48,504 bases of DNA from Mnemiopsis leidyi (Eukaryota > Ctenophora > Tentaculata > Lobata > Bolinopsidae): NCBI GenBank assembly GCA_000226015.1, contig JH154634.1:84390-132893 (forward strand). Reading direction: 5' to 3'. Numbering within the stretch: position 1 is the first letter of the stretch; each line of letters opens with the position of its first letter. Of the stretch, positions 27,696 to 39,215 are shown piece by piece. Both the position numbers and the translations under genes were made by a program. The notes under the pieces were generated by a model. The model was not told the DNA's origin. It saw only the letters and a list, made by a program, of their open reading frames with translations, and searched no databases.

Positions 27696-28835
27696 CGAGA
27701 TCGTCAAGTTAACAATAGTATAAGAACTAGAAAACGTTGCAATCCGTATCAAAATAGCCCATTCGCACCTAGCTGCGCACTAAACGTTCAAAAATAATGT
27801 TCGAAACTCAGGTTCACACCTTTTTATGACAGATTTTATTTTTTATTATCTGTTGACGTGCTTTTTCGAATTTAACTGCTTAACTTCACCTGCAATATAA
27901 AACCTGCATCTTTGCGAGAAAATCGATTCAAAAGCATAAAACTATAAAAACCCCTCTGGGTAGCGGAACAGGGTAATCACGTGACCAGAAAAGAATGCTG
28001 TATTTTTGTTCACGTGACATAACCAGTATTTTGTGCAGCTTGAGCTGTAGGTGTCAGACTGTAAGTGTAAGGAAATACCCTGATTTCCTCTAAACACAGT
28101 GTAAATTGCGATAAGGTGCATGGTAGTAAACAGATTTTTGCACTTTGGAACCACAAAATCCCACAGAATCCAGAAAGTGGTGAGATTTTTATTCTATCTG
28201 AGATTCTTAATCTTTCAAGACAAGAAAACTCGGATTATAATTATAGAATTGAATTGAAAGTTTCAACTCATCAATACAAGCTCTTTATATTCTATGAACT
28301 CAGACTACTACAGTCATCAGCGACTAATTTCCACAATAAAAGCGTGACAGATTGAGATATTTCCCTCATTCGATAAGACCAAAAAATTTCGCTGTTTGAA
28401 CGGCACGGCTAAAATTCACCAAGCAACGAAGCCAAGGAAAGAAACTACAAACTGCATCTTACAGTTCATTACACCCCATTATAAGACACGATGGTTCATT
28501 ACCCAACTTAACGACCTAGCTTAGCCGGGATGGTAATCCTACAAGCAGCTGTGAGTTATCCCATTTAGCTGCCGTAATCTGGGCTCATTACCGCAGCGAC
28601 GGAGATAACCCGTTTAGTGTGCTGCTACCTGAGCGTTATATCATTCCTAACGACCATTGTTAATGTTGGTGCCCAGCGACCAAGACAGTGTCAGAGCGCT
28701 TGCCACATGCAGTAAAACTGTATGTCACGTTTAGGTCAAGATTTTTCTTTTTTACTCCACGTCAAATTGAAACTTTGCAAGAAACGAGGCTTATAATGGC
28801 TTAAAGAAAAACTCCCATTTATTTTGAAGACTTAC

Positions 28836-29016
28836 AGGTAAGACTATTGAGGTACTGACCGTTGGAGTCAGTTGGTATTGGCTGCAGGACTTGTGAACTA
28901 TTAAACTCATAACTTATATTATCAACAAGCTTTTTCGAATAAAACAGCACCATTTCAAATATAACATTCGTCATCGCATTAATCTGTCCGCCTGTCAGTG
29001 ATTTCATAACATTTTC
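28836..29016 (-). CDS. Orphan exon, 181 nt, unidentified gene
   Basis: Open from an acceptor AATTACAG|GAA to a strong donor ACCT|GTAAGTC; 60 residues starting ENVMKSLTGGQINAMTN and ending YLNSLT. The helical, NxS-containing segment is loosely like the GAIN region before the GPS of adhesion GPCRs, but that is only an impression. The intron upstream of it is duplicated beyond the assembly gap. No partner exons were found. It could also be chance. Confidence 0.4.
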
Positions 29017-29512
29017 CTGTAATTAGACTTAAAGTCAAACAATGGATTCATGTTGAATTCTTTTGGAATAAGCATGGTTTAAATTTTATTGGACGTTATT
29101 TGATCCTGTGATTAATTTTTGCTATCAAATTCGAAAATTCCCTTCGCTGTTCTTTCTCTTTTCCATTTTGGTAATTTACGTGCAATTTCTTGCCTTGCTT
29201 GACCTATCGTCTTGTTGATAGATTATTTTCTTCTTATTTATTGCCACAAAAAAGTGAATAAATTTTGAATCCTTTAAATGCGCCTACTGATTTTACCCTA
29301 TATGACTGCAAAATATAAACTTAATCCTGAATAAATATTTTTCGTTTAAAGTAAAGTTGATTCTATGTGATTTTTTTTCTGGAATGAATTTATTAAATAC
29401 TTTCGATTTTGTTTATAGATTTCATTGTTTAATTCTGTATCGCTAAATGAAAGTTGCAAATTAAATCAAATGGTCCCGTAGAAATATGTCTTTATTTCGC
29501 TATTCACATCTA
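29017..29512. repeat. Left copy of a duplicated segment of about 0.5 kb
   Basis: Aligns along its length with 29723-30208 (shared blocks include AAAGTCAAAC, TTGGTAATTTACGTGCAATT and TTTATTTCGC), with substitutions and small indels. Runs into the gap at 29513. Confidence 0.85.
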
Positions 29513-29718
29513 NNNNNNNNNNNNNNNNNNNNNNNNNNNNNNNNNNNNNNNNNNNNNNNNNNNNNNNNNNNNNNNNNNNNNNNNNNNNNNNNNNNNNNNN
29601 NNNNNNNNNNNNNNNNNNNNNNNNNNNNNNNNNNNNNNNNNNNNNNNNNNNNNNNNNNNNNNNNNNNNNNNNNNNNNNNNNNNNNNNNNNNNNNNNNNNN
29701 NNNNNNNNNNNNNNNNNN
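29513..29718. other. Assembly gap (206 N)
   Basis: Run of N between the two copies of the duplicated segment, consistent with a repeat that the assembler could not resolve. Confidence 1.
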
Positions 29719-29722
29719 TTTT

Positions 29723-30208
29723 CAGTAATTAGAATTAAAGTCAAACGTTGGATTCATGTTAAATTGTTTCGAAATAAGATGGTTTAAATTCAAATGGAGG
29801 CTATATTTGACCCTTTGACCCAGTTCTCTTTTCCATTTTGGTAATTTACGTGCAATTTCTTGCTTTGCTTGACCTATCGTCTTTTTGAAAGATTATCTTC
29901 TTTTTATTTATTGCCACAAAAAAGTCAATGATAAGTAATAAAAAATAAGTAATAATGAATGATAAGTTTTAAATCCTTTTAAGCACCTATACTGATTCTA
30001 CCCGTTATGACTACAAAATATTAACTTAATCCTGATTATTAATTCTTCGTTGAAAGTAAATTATTTGATTTATTCTAGGCTAAATTTATTTAATGATATC
30101 GATTTTGTTTATAAATTTCATTGTGTGATTCTGTATCGTTTGATGCAAGTTACAAATCAAATCTAATGGTCCAGTGAAATAGGCTTTATTTCGCATTCAC
30201 ATCTAGAG
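29723..30208. repeat. Right copy of the duplicated segment
   Basis: Homologue of 29017-29512. At the position matching the orphan exon's acceptor it reads ATTACTG rather than ATTACAG on the minus strand, so the equivalent acceptor is not intact as assembled. Confidence 0.85.
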
Positions 30209-30479
30209 CTTTTTAAGGTTTGGAGCTTTTTTCGATATTTTCAAAATCATGGAACTGTTTTTGAACAGTTTAAACATGATCTGATTATCAATAACCATGA
30301 TGTTCATAGCTAGGCCCTGTCAAGTAAACTTTGAAGGTCTGTGGGCGGGAACAAGGCCCTCATGCTGCTGCACCCACCATGAGGAAGCAGGAGCGGATAT
30401 TGTACTCCCTGCACGCTCCGGCTAATCACTTAAATGTTCCACTGCTTCTCGTCGCCAATAACAACGGTTCTCTGCCGCC

Positions 30480-30585
30480 CACGTGGCGAGCGTTAAACCA
30501 ATCAACTATGCAACACGAGTCACGTGATCACGCGCACACATCCACGTGACTGCATGCTCGTGCCGGTATATCAGTAGAGCACGTG
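30480..30585. promoter_or_regulatory. Cluster of four CACGTG E-boxes
   Basis: CACGTG at 30480, 30521, 30543 and 30580. The surrounding 30330-30600 is less AT-rich than its neighbours, as at the Bsx promoter. A promoter for an unseen gene is possible. Confidence 0.5.
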
Positions 30586-31114
30586 GTCATCCCTCAACGG
30601 GTCCTATCGGAACTGAAGCTTAACTGAAGCTTAACGCGATGAAAAGTTTTGAAAATTCAAAATATAGCAGTACTAGGACTATAGCAGTAAGACTACTAAA
30701 ATGTATTATGAAGAACCATGTACGAAAGATAACAAAATGAGGTGTATATCATTTCAATTTCATTTCAATATTTTTGCAAGTTTGAAGCTAAAAACTTTAT
30801 TGGCAGGAATGGGATGGCAAAAATACGGACATATTTATGAAACATCAGAAACTATATATTTTTTCAGCCATATCAATTTACCCTCAACTCTTATAAAGAA
30901 GTTTTATGCAAAATTTTGTAGGATCGTCTTAATAGCCATTCACACCTCAAAAAACTTTAATTTGAATTTAAGACTCTATATTGCTAGACCCCAATATAAA
31001 TGCTTGAACTGTGACCCTAGAAATATAGATTAAACACTAAAATAATTGCAAAAACAAGGTTTCTAATTTCATCATTTTCGGATCTTAATTATGCCATTGC
31101 GACGGGCAATATTC

Positions 31115-31260
31115 GGTGGTCGACGTCCTGCCCCAGAACATTGTGCCCGAGAAGGTGGTAACCCAGAGATTTTGCCCCAGTGACAGCAGTGACGCCCTGC
31201 TGGGGCAAAATCTTTGGGACAAGATGTTGTGGGGCACGATTTTTTGGGAATGGGATGGGA
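31115..31260. repeat. GC-rich foldback element (MITE-like)
   Basis: Left arm CCCCAGAACATTGTGCCC ... AGATTTTGCCCCAG; right arm CTGGGGCAAAATCTTTGGG ... ATGTTGTGGGGCA, roughly reverse complementary. A related copy lies at 19173-19262. Confidence 0.8.
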
Positions 31261-31416
31261 CGGCGGGAACTACTATGATCATTCCTGCATAATATTCTTA
31301 CGGGAAAAATTATTAAGGCTTGGAGTTCTTCATTGTGCAGATACTCACAAATATGATTGTGTCTATAAATTTGTAAAATTGTTTCTTATGACTGTTGAAT
31401 CAATTTTTTTTGGAAA

Positions 31417-31491
31417 TGTAGGAAGCAGCGCTTAATCAAAGCTTTATGAACATGGCTTTGGTTTAACGATGCTTCCTACATTTGGCGACCC
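31417..31491 (+). mobile_element. LTR-retrotransposon-like fragment
   Basis: TGTAGGAAGC at 31417-31426 and its exact inverse GCTTCCTACA at 31471-31480 bound a 64-bp segment that also pairs internally. TTTGGCGACCC follows immediately, resembling a primer-binding site just after an LTR end. 64 bp is very short for an LTR and no coding remains follow. Confidence 0.35.
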
Positions 31492-32057
31492 TAAAGAGAG
31501 ACCTGAAGTAATAGTATGCCAACTTAAAAATGGCTATTAAGATGTTATCACCAATTACGCTTAGTCAATATCAGAATAAATTCGGAGGGTTATAAATTGC
31601 AGCAATTATAACAGTATCACAGAGGTAACGAAGAAGAAACCAACCACTGCTGCTCCACAAGAAGTTGTGATAGCTTCCAGACAACCGTTCGTATCTTTAA
31701 GTATCATAGTTTATATCATTACCAGTAATCCATCATCTAAATCGCTATCAGTTATTCAGTTATCATATATCATTACTCACGTTTATGAGGGCTGATGTCA
31801 GTTGAAGCGGCCTAACACCCCCTATAATCCCTCCGAGAGTTCTTTAATGCGCTCTTACCCCAAACATCAATACCATTGTACAGGCCAAACAGCTCATCTT
31901 CCCCTAACACAAATTTGCATGGTAGACCCCGAATATCATACAGATGATGTGCTAACCGTGGTCTACCTTAAGACATCTGTCCAATGTTTCCAAGGTAATC
32001 GGTCATCAGGATGATAATGTGTGTCCGAGCTGACCTCGATGAGCGATTATGGTTTAT

Positions 32058-32086
32058 CACGTGATTCCACGTGTTGAAGTCACGTG
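32058..32086. promoter_or_regulatory. Cluster of three CACGTG E-boxes
   Basis: CACGTG at 32058, 32068 and 32081 within 29 bp, the first and last flanked by ATCACGTGAT and GTCACGTGAT. Confidence 0.5.
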
Positions 32087-32224
32087 ATAACTAGCTGCGC
32101 TCTCCTGACTAGTGATACAACGATATGTTTCCTTTAGACTTCCTAGTTGGAACTGTACCCGATACTTTTTGTGGGCCAGCCCAACAATACTTGCAATCAG
32201 ATAGCCAGACACAATAACAATTTA

Positions 32225-32590
32225 GTGGCACTGGAGTGGACTTAGCAATACGACACAACAGCTGAAATAATCGGATTGGGCCTGGGTGGAATATGTGGCA
32301 CACCAACAAGAATCGGCGAATCGCATAAGGGTCATCGTGGAGTTAGCAAACACCAACAAGAATCGCATCAGGTTCATCATGACATGGACTTAGCAAACAA
32401 CACACCAGCAGTTGTTGCATTAGGGTCATCATGGACTTTGCAATACGTTACACCAGCAGTTTAATGCATCAGGGTCATCATGGACTTATCAAACAACACA
32501 AAAACAATTATTGCATTAGGGTCATCATGGACTTAGCAATACGACACACCAACGATTATTGCATTGACGCTTCGGGATGGACTTTCATTT
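32225..32590 (+). repeat. Minisatellite, about 58-bp unit
   Basis: Five to six diverged copies containing GCATTAGGGTCATCATGGAC then TTAGCAA and ACACACCAGCA. Unit lengths vary. No link to a gene is seen. Confidence 0.85.
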
Positions 32591-33704
32591 TATGGTAAAA
32601 CACAATACTGCCGCACAACTAATGGCTTGGTGTTACACTATAAATGTGTCTGCAAAAAGGAATCGGATCCGCCAAGGTTCCCACACTGATCCTTGGCCGG
32701 AAACATTCCGCTAAAAATTCAACAAACCAAAATCCGTGGCGGATTAAATATGTTAACAAATTATGATGCAGACGTTTATACTTATATGGTTAGGGATCAT
32801 AGTGTATAAGGGTTAAAGTTATGATCAGTTAGATTAAATTTAAAGTTGTTGCTATGGTAGACATTATCAAGGCCGAATGCTTAGTTATCAATTAATGATC
32901 ACTTTGTCATTACACTTTTGCCATATGGGCCATCTTGTAAAGCACCATTATGCCTTTTTATCATTATATTAATTATTGTATTATTTGAAGAGTTTTTAAA
33001 GTAGAGATATTTGGCTATTACCATTTTTCTCTTTTGTTTTTGCACATATTATATAAAAGACTAGAGATTGGTTAACTACTTTGGATTTTAAGTTGACGAA
33101 ATGACGGACTGGGGTTGCAAAATATACGAAACTCCATCTGTAACTGAAACACATGCACACAGGTAGCTAGTGAACCACTGAACTGGCACACAATAAAAAC
33201 ATAGTTAAAAATTCATCCAAATTTTAAATAAATAACGATCACAAACTTAACGAAACTTTCCAATTCAACCCAAAATATTTAAATATGCGTAATGAAACAA
33301 TTATTGATTTCGAGTGCAAATTGTGATAATAAAGTCTCAAAGTTTAATTAAGATAATCATAGTGTGCATAGGGCATTGAATTTTGAATTAATTATTGATC
33401 AAATAAGAAAACCTCAGGATCGCGGGTCTGACCATTTCCCTCATTAATCAAGTCTCAGAACACCATGGCAATGTTGTTGCCATGGATATGTCTGTAATAT
33501 CGCGTGTCGTCTTCATTAAAACCACGTGACCCTCTCTGAGCGGTGACAGGTCACCTTTACCATAGCAGCAGTACTTCATAGTCCTTCAAATTGATCAGTT
33601 CAACTATCTCAGAACGTTTTATTCCTACTTTCACGTGCGGGCGCGACAAGCGTCGCCTAGCAACCGTAGGTCGATGGTGTGATGTCGGGTTTAGCATGTG
33701 TTCT

Positions 33705-36700
33705 TTACAAGAGTAGGAAGAACAGGGCCACTGAGAGGAATAATGAGAGAGCAAATGAGCAGGCTCCACAGACAGGGGAACCGATACCTCCAACATCGCA
33801 TGTAGCTTGAGCGTCTCCCGACTGTGGTTTAGAGATTGTTAGAAAGCTATTTGTTTGTGTCGTACAGTGATTTTTACAATTGCAAGCCCAAAAGTCGTAT
33901 CCACCGACGCAAAAACAAATAAAAACATAAAATCAAGTTTTATAGCTGAATATTACAAATCCTAATCACACGAATATACGATCCAACTATCGGTAATTGA
34001 CAATGCAACTATTGTTACCAACCAGAGCGCCCTCAGTCTCAAGACACTGGAATTCCACAACAGCACCAATCTCGTATGGAGCTTGTCCCTCTTCAGCCAT
34101 GTCGGGGAAGACAGCACCCCCTTGGAAGTCAGGGGCTAGACATCCGACTGAGAAGGTTTCAGTTAAGAGACTATCTTGCTATGGTTTCTATAGTTGTCTT
34201 GATTATGGAAATAGATGAACATCATTATGAAACAATTTTGAGGGGTTCATGGGATTCGTTTATTGAGTGAATGCTAAGTTTTGGCTAGGATACGTCTAAG
34301 ATTCTTGAGGAAAACTGATGGAAATACAGAGCTCCCCCTTGATAAAGACAAAAGTTGCTGAACATAAACTCACAGTAACAAGTGAAGTCAGGTATTTCCT
34401 CTCCTTGACATGTGACCTCAGCCATGGAGAATCCATCCTCATTAAGATTGCCAGGGTTATACTCCTTCACTGTTTTTGTATCGAACCAATGACCTGGAGA
34501 CCATTCGTTTATTGGTTGAGGTCGTATGAATTTGTGAAAAACGAAATAATTTTTAAGAGGGTTTTTGATTTAATTCTCTGAAGCCATCATTTTTGAATTT
34601 TATACACTTCTCTAAAATAAATATCGGTTTTAGAGTTTACTGTCTTATGGAAGCTCTGTAAGGTACTTAGTATTTTGAATCTAAAATTATAACTTACTAG
34701 GCTTGCAGGTTATTGTGTATACTTCACCAACTATCACGTTGTTTTTCGTGCTTATGTCACCCTCGATAACATTAGGAGCGGTGCAAATCTCGGCATCTGA
34801 AGTGAAAAACGTCATATAGGTTATGGGTATTGAACTTTTTAGAAACTAACTTTGGTCCGATGAATATTCTGGTTATTGATTCACCATCTTAGCTGAGAAA
34901 ATGATTACCGGCGCAGAAAGGAGCTTCTACATCATCGTGTTCCAGATCTCCCTCTTTGTTACAACTCATGGTAGGGGATCCGATAAGATTGAGGGTTTCG
35001 TTTTGACAGGCAACCTGAACACGTTTACCATATCAACATTTTCAAACATACACTTCATAGTTATAATTTACTTTGAAGTTATCAAATTTTGTATTCAAAT
35101 AGTCTGAATCCCCCCGATCAAGTCAAACTTCTGAACAGTTGATAAATACCCTGATGTGTGATCTGCCAGGACGGACAACTTCTCCACCTTCAACCTGCTC
35201 CTCCACCCCTCCACGGACTGTGTAGAAGGTGAAATTTCCAGCGTCAGGCACTATGCATTCCTCTGAAAAATATTGCATGTTCAGTTTTGTACAGGATTCA
35301 ATTTGTCACGTACTTTTTCGGTGTTTCTATTGATGACTGATGCAAGACTTTGATAACCATCTTTATATTTTTGGTCATGAACCAACGTTTATGACTTCAA
35401 AGCAACACTTTGTCAAGCGAGCACTGAGAAAAAGAAATTATAAACGATCAAATTCGAAATGACACTTACTGAGGCACTCTGGACCAGCTCCAACAGCAAC
35501 AAATGATCCATTGGAGCAGACGAAGTCGAAAGTTTTGTCATTACCCTCTAGAGCGTAGCCATTGTCGCAAGTAACAACACCTATTGAACGTCTTCGTTAT
35601 GCGAGTTTATAAGCTAATATGGTATTCTTTGCGGAGGAATCACAGGCTTTGTTCCACATAAAGACAGAAATATAGACGCTGAGATCGTCTAAAAAAATTA
35701 TTGTGAGTTACCTCTAACAGTTTGTCCTTCGACTCCGTCGTCGGTGATGGTGACAGTTTCGACAAACTCCATCGCAGCAAATGAGTCGGATGGGCACACA
35801 GCTGTAATTGATCAAAGTTGAGAATTTACTTTTAGGCATAGATAAGCCGTTTATATAGATTTTCATGCCAACTTGCAATGGTTTGGAAGGTAGTAAGCGT
35901 GAAATAATCGATTGTGGGACATCTAAGTAATTTACATAATCTGAGTTAATATAAGGTATTTATCAAAAATTAAACAAAAGCACTCACGATGGCAAACGGG
36001 AAGATCGTTGACCATGGTCCATCGGCCACTGCTGGCTTCCGTGTCGTTCTCGTTGCTGTTACATTGGAAATCATACATATCCTCTGCTCCCTCGGCCAAA
36101 GCGAATCTGCAAAGGTTTAAATAAGGTTTAATAACTGTCTTAGATCACCTGAAAGGGCCTGAAAGGCACGCTCTTAAGCCCTCAAAATAAAACCATTTAA
36201 AGTTGAATCTACAAATAGTTTCATTCATAAGAGATCTTACCCTTCAGCACAAGCTACACCAGCCATAACAGTTTGACCAGAAGCACCTGGCTCCAGATTT
36301 GTTACTCCAGCCAAGTTCTCAACATCTCCAAAGTTTGTTATATCCTCTGCCTCAGGGTCAGCAGGACATTGGGCTGAAAGTGTTTATCGATTCATAAAAA
36401 TTATGCTGAAATTTAGCAAGCAAAAAGAATGAAAGGCCCATATAGTGACCGGACCTGAAGGTAAAAACATCAAAAGCTTCATTGATGTCTGACAAGATAA
36501 GGTGGATTACCGTCTGACCTATGATTAAATTTAAGCAGATAACTAAGATTCTTACCAAGACAATTAGGGCAATTCTCCTCTTCACAGTTGAAAACTCCAT
36601 TATTGGCTTCTCCCTCAAGCAGTCCAGTACATGTGAAATCGTAGAATTCGGCAGCATTGAATGCGATCTCGAATCCACTGGGGCACACCACCTACAGAAG

Positions 36701-38581
36701 ATCAGAATTGAAAACAACATAAACAACGGGCAACCAAAGCATCAAAATTCAATGTTGAATAGGTACGAGATTTTAAAAATACTTAATGTTTCTCTTAACG
36801 AGAATGAACAAAATGTTACACCTCAGCTAAGACAGTTTTAAAAATACTTAATGTTTCTCTTAACGAGAATGAATAAAATGTTACACCTCAGCTGAGACAG
36901 TTTTTAAAATACTTAATGGTTCTCTTAACGAAAATGAATAAAATGTTACACCTCAGCTAAGACAGTTTTAAGAACACTTAATGTTTCTCTTAATGAGAAT
37001 GAATGAAATGTTACACCTCAGCTGAGACAGTGGCACCGTGTCGAGAGCCAGCCTCCAAGTTTAGACTCACTCCCTCAATATTTGTGTTGTCGGCAGAGCA
37101 CAGTTCTAGAGAATTTGGGTTACTTGACAGTGAAACAATGATATACGACAAAATTTAGGTTACGGGAGGAGGGTTAATACAGTTTAAATGTCACCTTAAA
37201 AAACACGCACCGTATGTTAGCTAAGAGCCTTTATAACTTTGAAACAAACAACGATTAAGTTATCTGTAATCATGAAGTTCAAATTCAGAGCTGCAGAGCA
37301 TAAGGTATAACTTATTACCGTAACATCCATCAGTTCCATCCAAGGTAAACTCGTTGATTCCATCAGTGTTTCCACTGCAGTACCCATACACAGGTGAGGA
37401 CACATCAGCTTGGAAACCGAAACCATCATCGCAAGCCATCGCATAGGATACTGTTGGAAGGAGAAAATGATGGTTAAATCAAAATAAATGCATATACTCA
37501 TAGGAACTGAATGAGGAAAAATATGATACGAAAACGTTGTGCAAAATGAGAACAATTCACTTGAGCGATAAGTCTTAACTTTAAAAAAGGGATGAAAAGA
37601 ATCAGGAAAGGACAGCATAATTACCATATTCTGTGCTATTTTCGGGAACCAAATCAATGTTAGCAACTGGCCCAACTTCTTGGTCCACCATCAGTTTGCT
37701 TGTTCCCGACGCAACCTGAACAATAAAACAGTCCATAAAATCGAATGTTTTTGTTATTTTAGAATTAAAGATATAGTAAGAATCATCGGAGAGGCATTTA
37801 GCTCATACTCAGATACTCTATGTATCAAACAAAAGAAGCCTATGAACGTTCAAAGAATGGAAGGAGGACTGAGGAGGCACTCACATCGACACCGGTACAA
37901 ACAGTAGCGACATCAGCATCAGCTACACACGCTGAGTATTGGGTCAACGTCTCATCGTTACCGATAAAAGTTGCCAAAACGCCAGTATTTGTGTCGCAAG
38001 GGTAGAAAGAGTAGCCTACTAGGATAAATCCATCCGCGCATCTTACGTCTGGGGGACAGTATGTTATTGTTATCGATAATATTTCGGAAACTCTAAGTCT
38101 AACTCTCGCGTTGATTTTCGGATGGCAGATTGCCAAATACAGTACCTTCCTACACACTTACCCACCCTACCACACCACCCATCTAATCCATTCACTTTGA
38201 ACCATGTTAAGTCAACTTTTTTGCCTTTGGCAAAAATGAGCGAAGAATAAAGTCTTACCCATTCCATCACTTCTGGGATCAACGCCTTCTGAGCAGAGTT
38301 TCGCATTCTCATCCCTGAGAAGTGTTCATTGTTCAATTCACAAAACTTCGACTTCGCTTAATATGAATTATTTTTGAGGAGCTCAAAATCAGGCTAAGCC
38401 ATGGGCTATTATTGATAAAAACTCACACGACATGGTCAAATCCTTCTTCATCAAAGCAGTAGAGTCCTTCTTTGTCCGCGAGATAGGGTGTAATGAGTCC
38501 ATCGTTGTAGTTACATCGTGTTAGCGTACTTGCTGCTTGGAAAAGGCTCAACAGAGCTACTAGTACCACAGGCCCCGACAT
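33705..38581 (-). CDS. Secreted or GPI-anchored cell-surface protein with sushi/CCP-like repeats
   Basis: Surface protein; partner unknown. Complete, 17 exons, 651 aa: 38581-38427, 38314-38259, 38048-37885, 37715-37625, 37450-37319, 37105-37017, 36691-36556, 36373-36241, 36106-35988, 35801-35712, 35580-35470, 35262-35150, 35014-34909, 34796-34698, 34493-34374, 34147-34023, 33821-33705. Phases agree throughout. Residues 1-19 are a signal peptide (MSGPVVLVALL...). Cys-containing modules repeat as C-P....V.G..V.C..GYAL.G....F.C...G.....P.C, as in CCP/sushi domains, with extra insertions; about six can be counted, the last (FQC..ALSGDAQATC..PVCG) the clearest. The C terminus is Cys-Gly-Ala-Cys-Ser then a 15-residue hydrophobic tail ending LLL with no cytoplasmic residues, as in GPI signals. 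At the last junction a stronger donor (GTTG|GTAACA) would need acceptor GGGAG|AC. The exon ending at 37017 has a donor repeated four times. Confidence 0.85.
36771..37030 (-). repeat. Four tandem 65-bp units spanning an exon-intron junction
   Basis: Units 36771-36835, 36836-36900, 36901-36965 and 36966-37030, nearly identical. Each holds, on the gene strand, CTGTCTC/TAGCTGAG|GTGTAACA. The unit at 36966-37030 contains the last 14 bases of the coding exon and its donor; the other three lie in the intron. Confidence 0.95.
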
Positions 38582-39122
38582 CGAGTTACGAGGAGCTAGA
38601 AAAATCAGCGATTGAATATTTCTTTGTGTTTCAAGTTCGGCATGGAAAATGAAAATTTGCCACGATTACTTAACAAATGATCGAATAGGCTGAGACATTT
38701 TAACTCTTCGAATTTCAGGTGAGGCACATTACTACGACCTGTGTACCTATAGCCCTATCATAGATATGATGATAATAATTTGTACTTTTAGCAATGTTAC
38801 AAAACAACATGTTATCTCTAGTAGTAGTAGTACGGTCTGACATCACCGAAAAAGCGGGACCAAAAGCGATCAAACCTATTATCGACCTTTAGAAAATAAT
38901 AACTGTTATATATATCATTCTGGTTGATTAGTTTCTCACTAGTAAGGGAAAGCGAAACTGAAAAACTTTAGGGCTTGTATAGATACAGAGCAATCATATC
39001 AGGGCGTGGGGTCGGACAAACAAAGCACAAGTGATTTAAGAGCGCCGTCAACGAACAATTCATCAAGAAATGATAGCAACTTGTCGAGCTTGAAACCAAG
39101 TTACTCTTGTGCACGAGCTTGT
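38582..39122. other. Upstream flank of the CCP-like gene
   Basis: No coding exon seen. Probably 5' UTR and promoter of the minus-strand gene that starts at 38581. Confidence 0.4.
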
Positions 39123-39215
39123 CACGTGTTCTTTCTTAACGAGCTACTCCAAAACCACGTGAAAGTTAACTACTGTCTAATTGTGTCGCCAAGCAACCAC
39201 GTGGTCTGTCACGTG
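39123..39215. promoter_or_regulatory. Cluster of four CACGTG E-boxes upstream of the CCP-like gene
   Basis: CACGTG at 39123, 39156, 39198 and 39210. About 540-630 nt upstream of the ATG at 38581, so a candidate promoter of that gene or of an unseen gene to the right. Confidence 0.55.

Larger units (their letters stand above)
26855..28835. other. Intergenic sequence upstream of Bsx
   Basis: No gene recognised. Contains an X-box-like GTTGCTAAGCAAC at 26917-26929, a run of 18 G at 27678-27695, and two CACGTG sites near 27980 and 28011. An open frame at 28116-28355 (+) has no recognisable features. Confidence 0.45.
30209..33704. other. Gene-free region with scattered elements
   Basis: No convincing coding exon. 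Contains two E-box clusters, the foldback element at 31115-31260, the LTR-like fragment at 31417-31491, the minisatellite at 32225-32590 and the 3' flank of the CCP-like gene. An AT-rich open frame at 30701-31033 (+, 110 codons) is unrecognised and has atypical composition. Confidence 0.45.

Noticed and set aside
28116-28355. 79-codon open frame on + strand
   Set aside because: No family resemblance and unconvincing flanking splice sites.
29454-29744. Open frames across the N run
   Set aside because: Created by undetermined bases.
30701-31033. 110-codon open frame on + strand
   Set aside because: AT-rich composition, no recognisable motif, no splice context; likely chance.
36771-37030. CRISPR-like regular repeats
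   Set aside because: Contiguous tandem units without spacers, in a eukaryotic gene.
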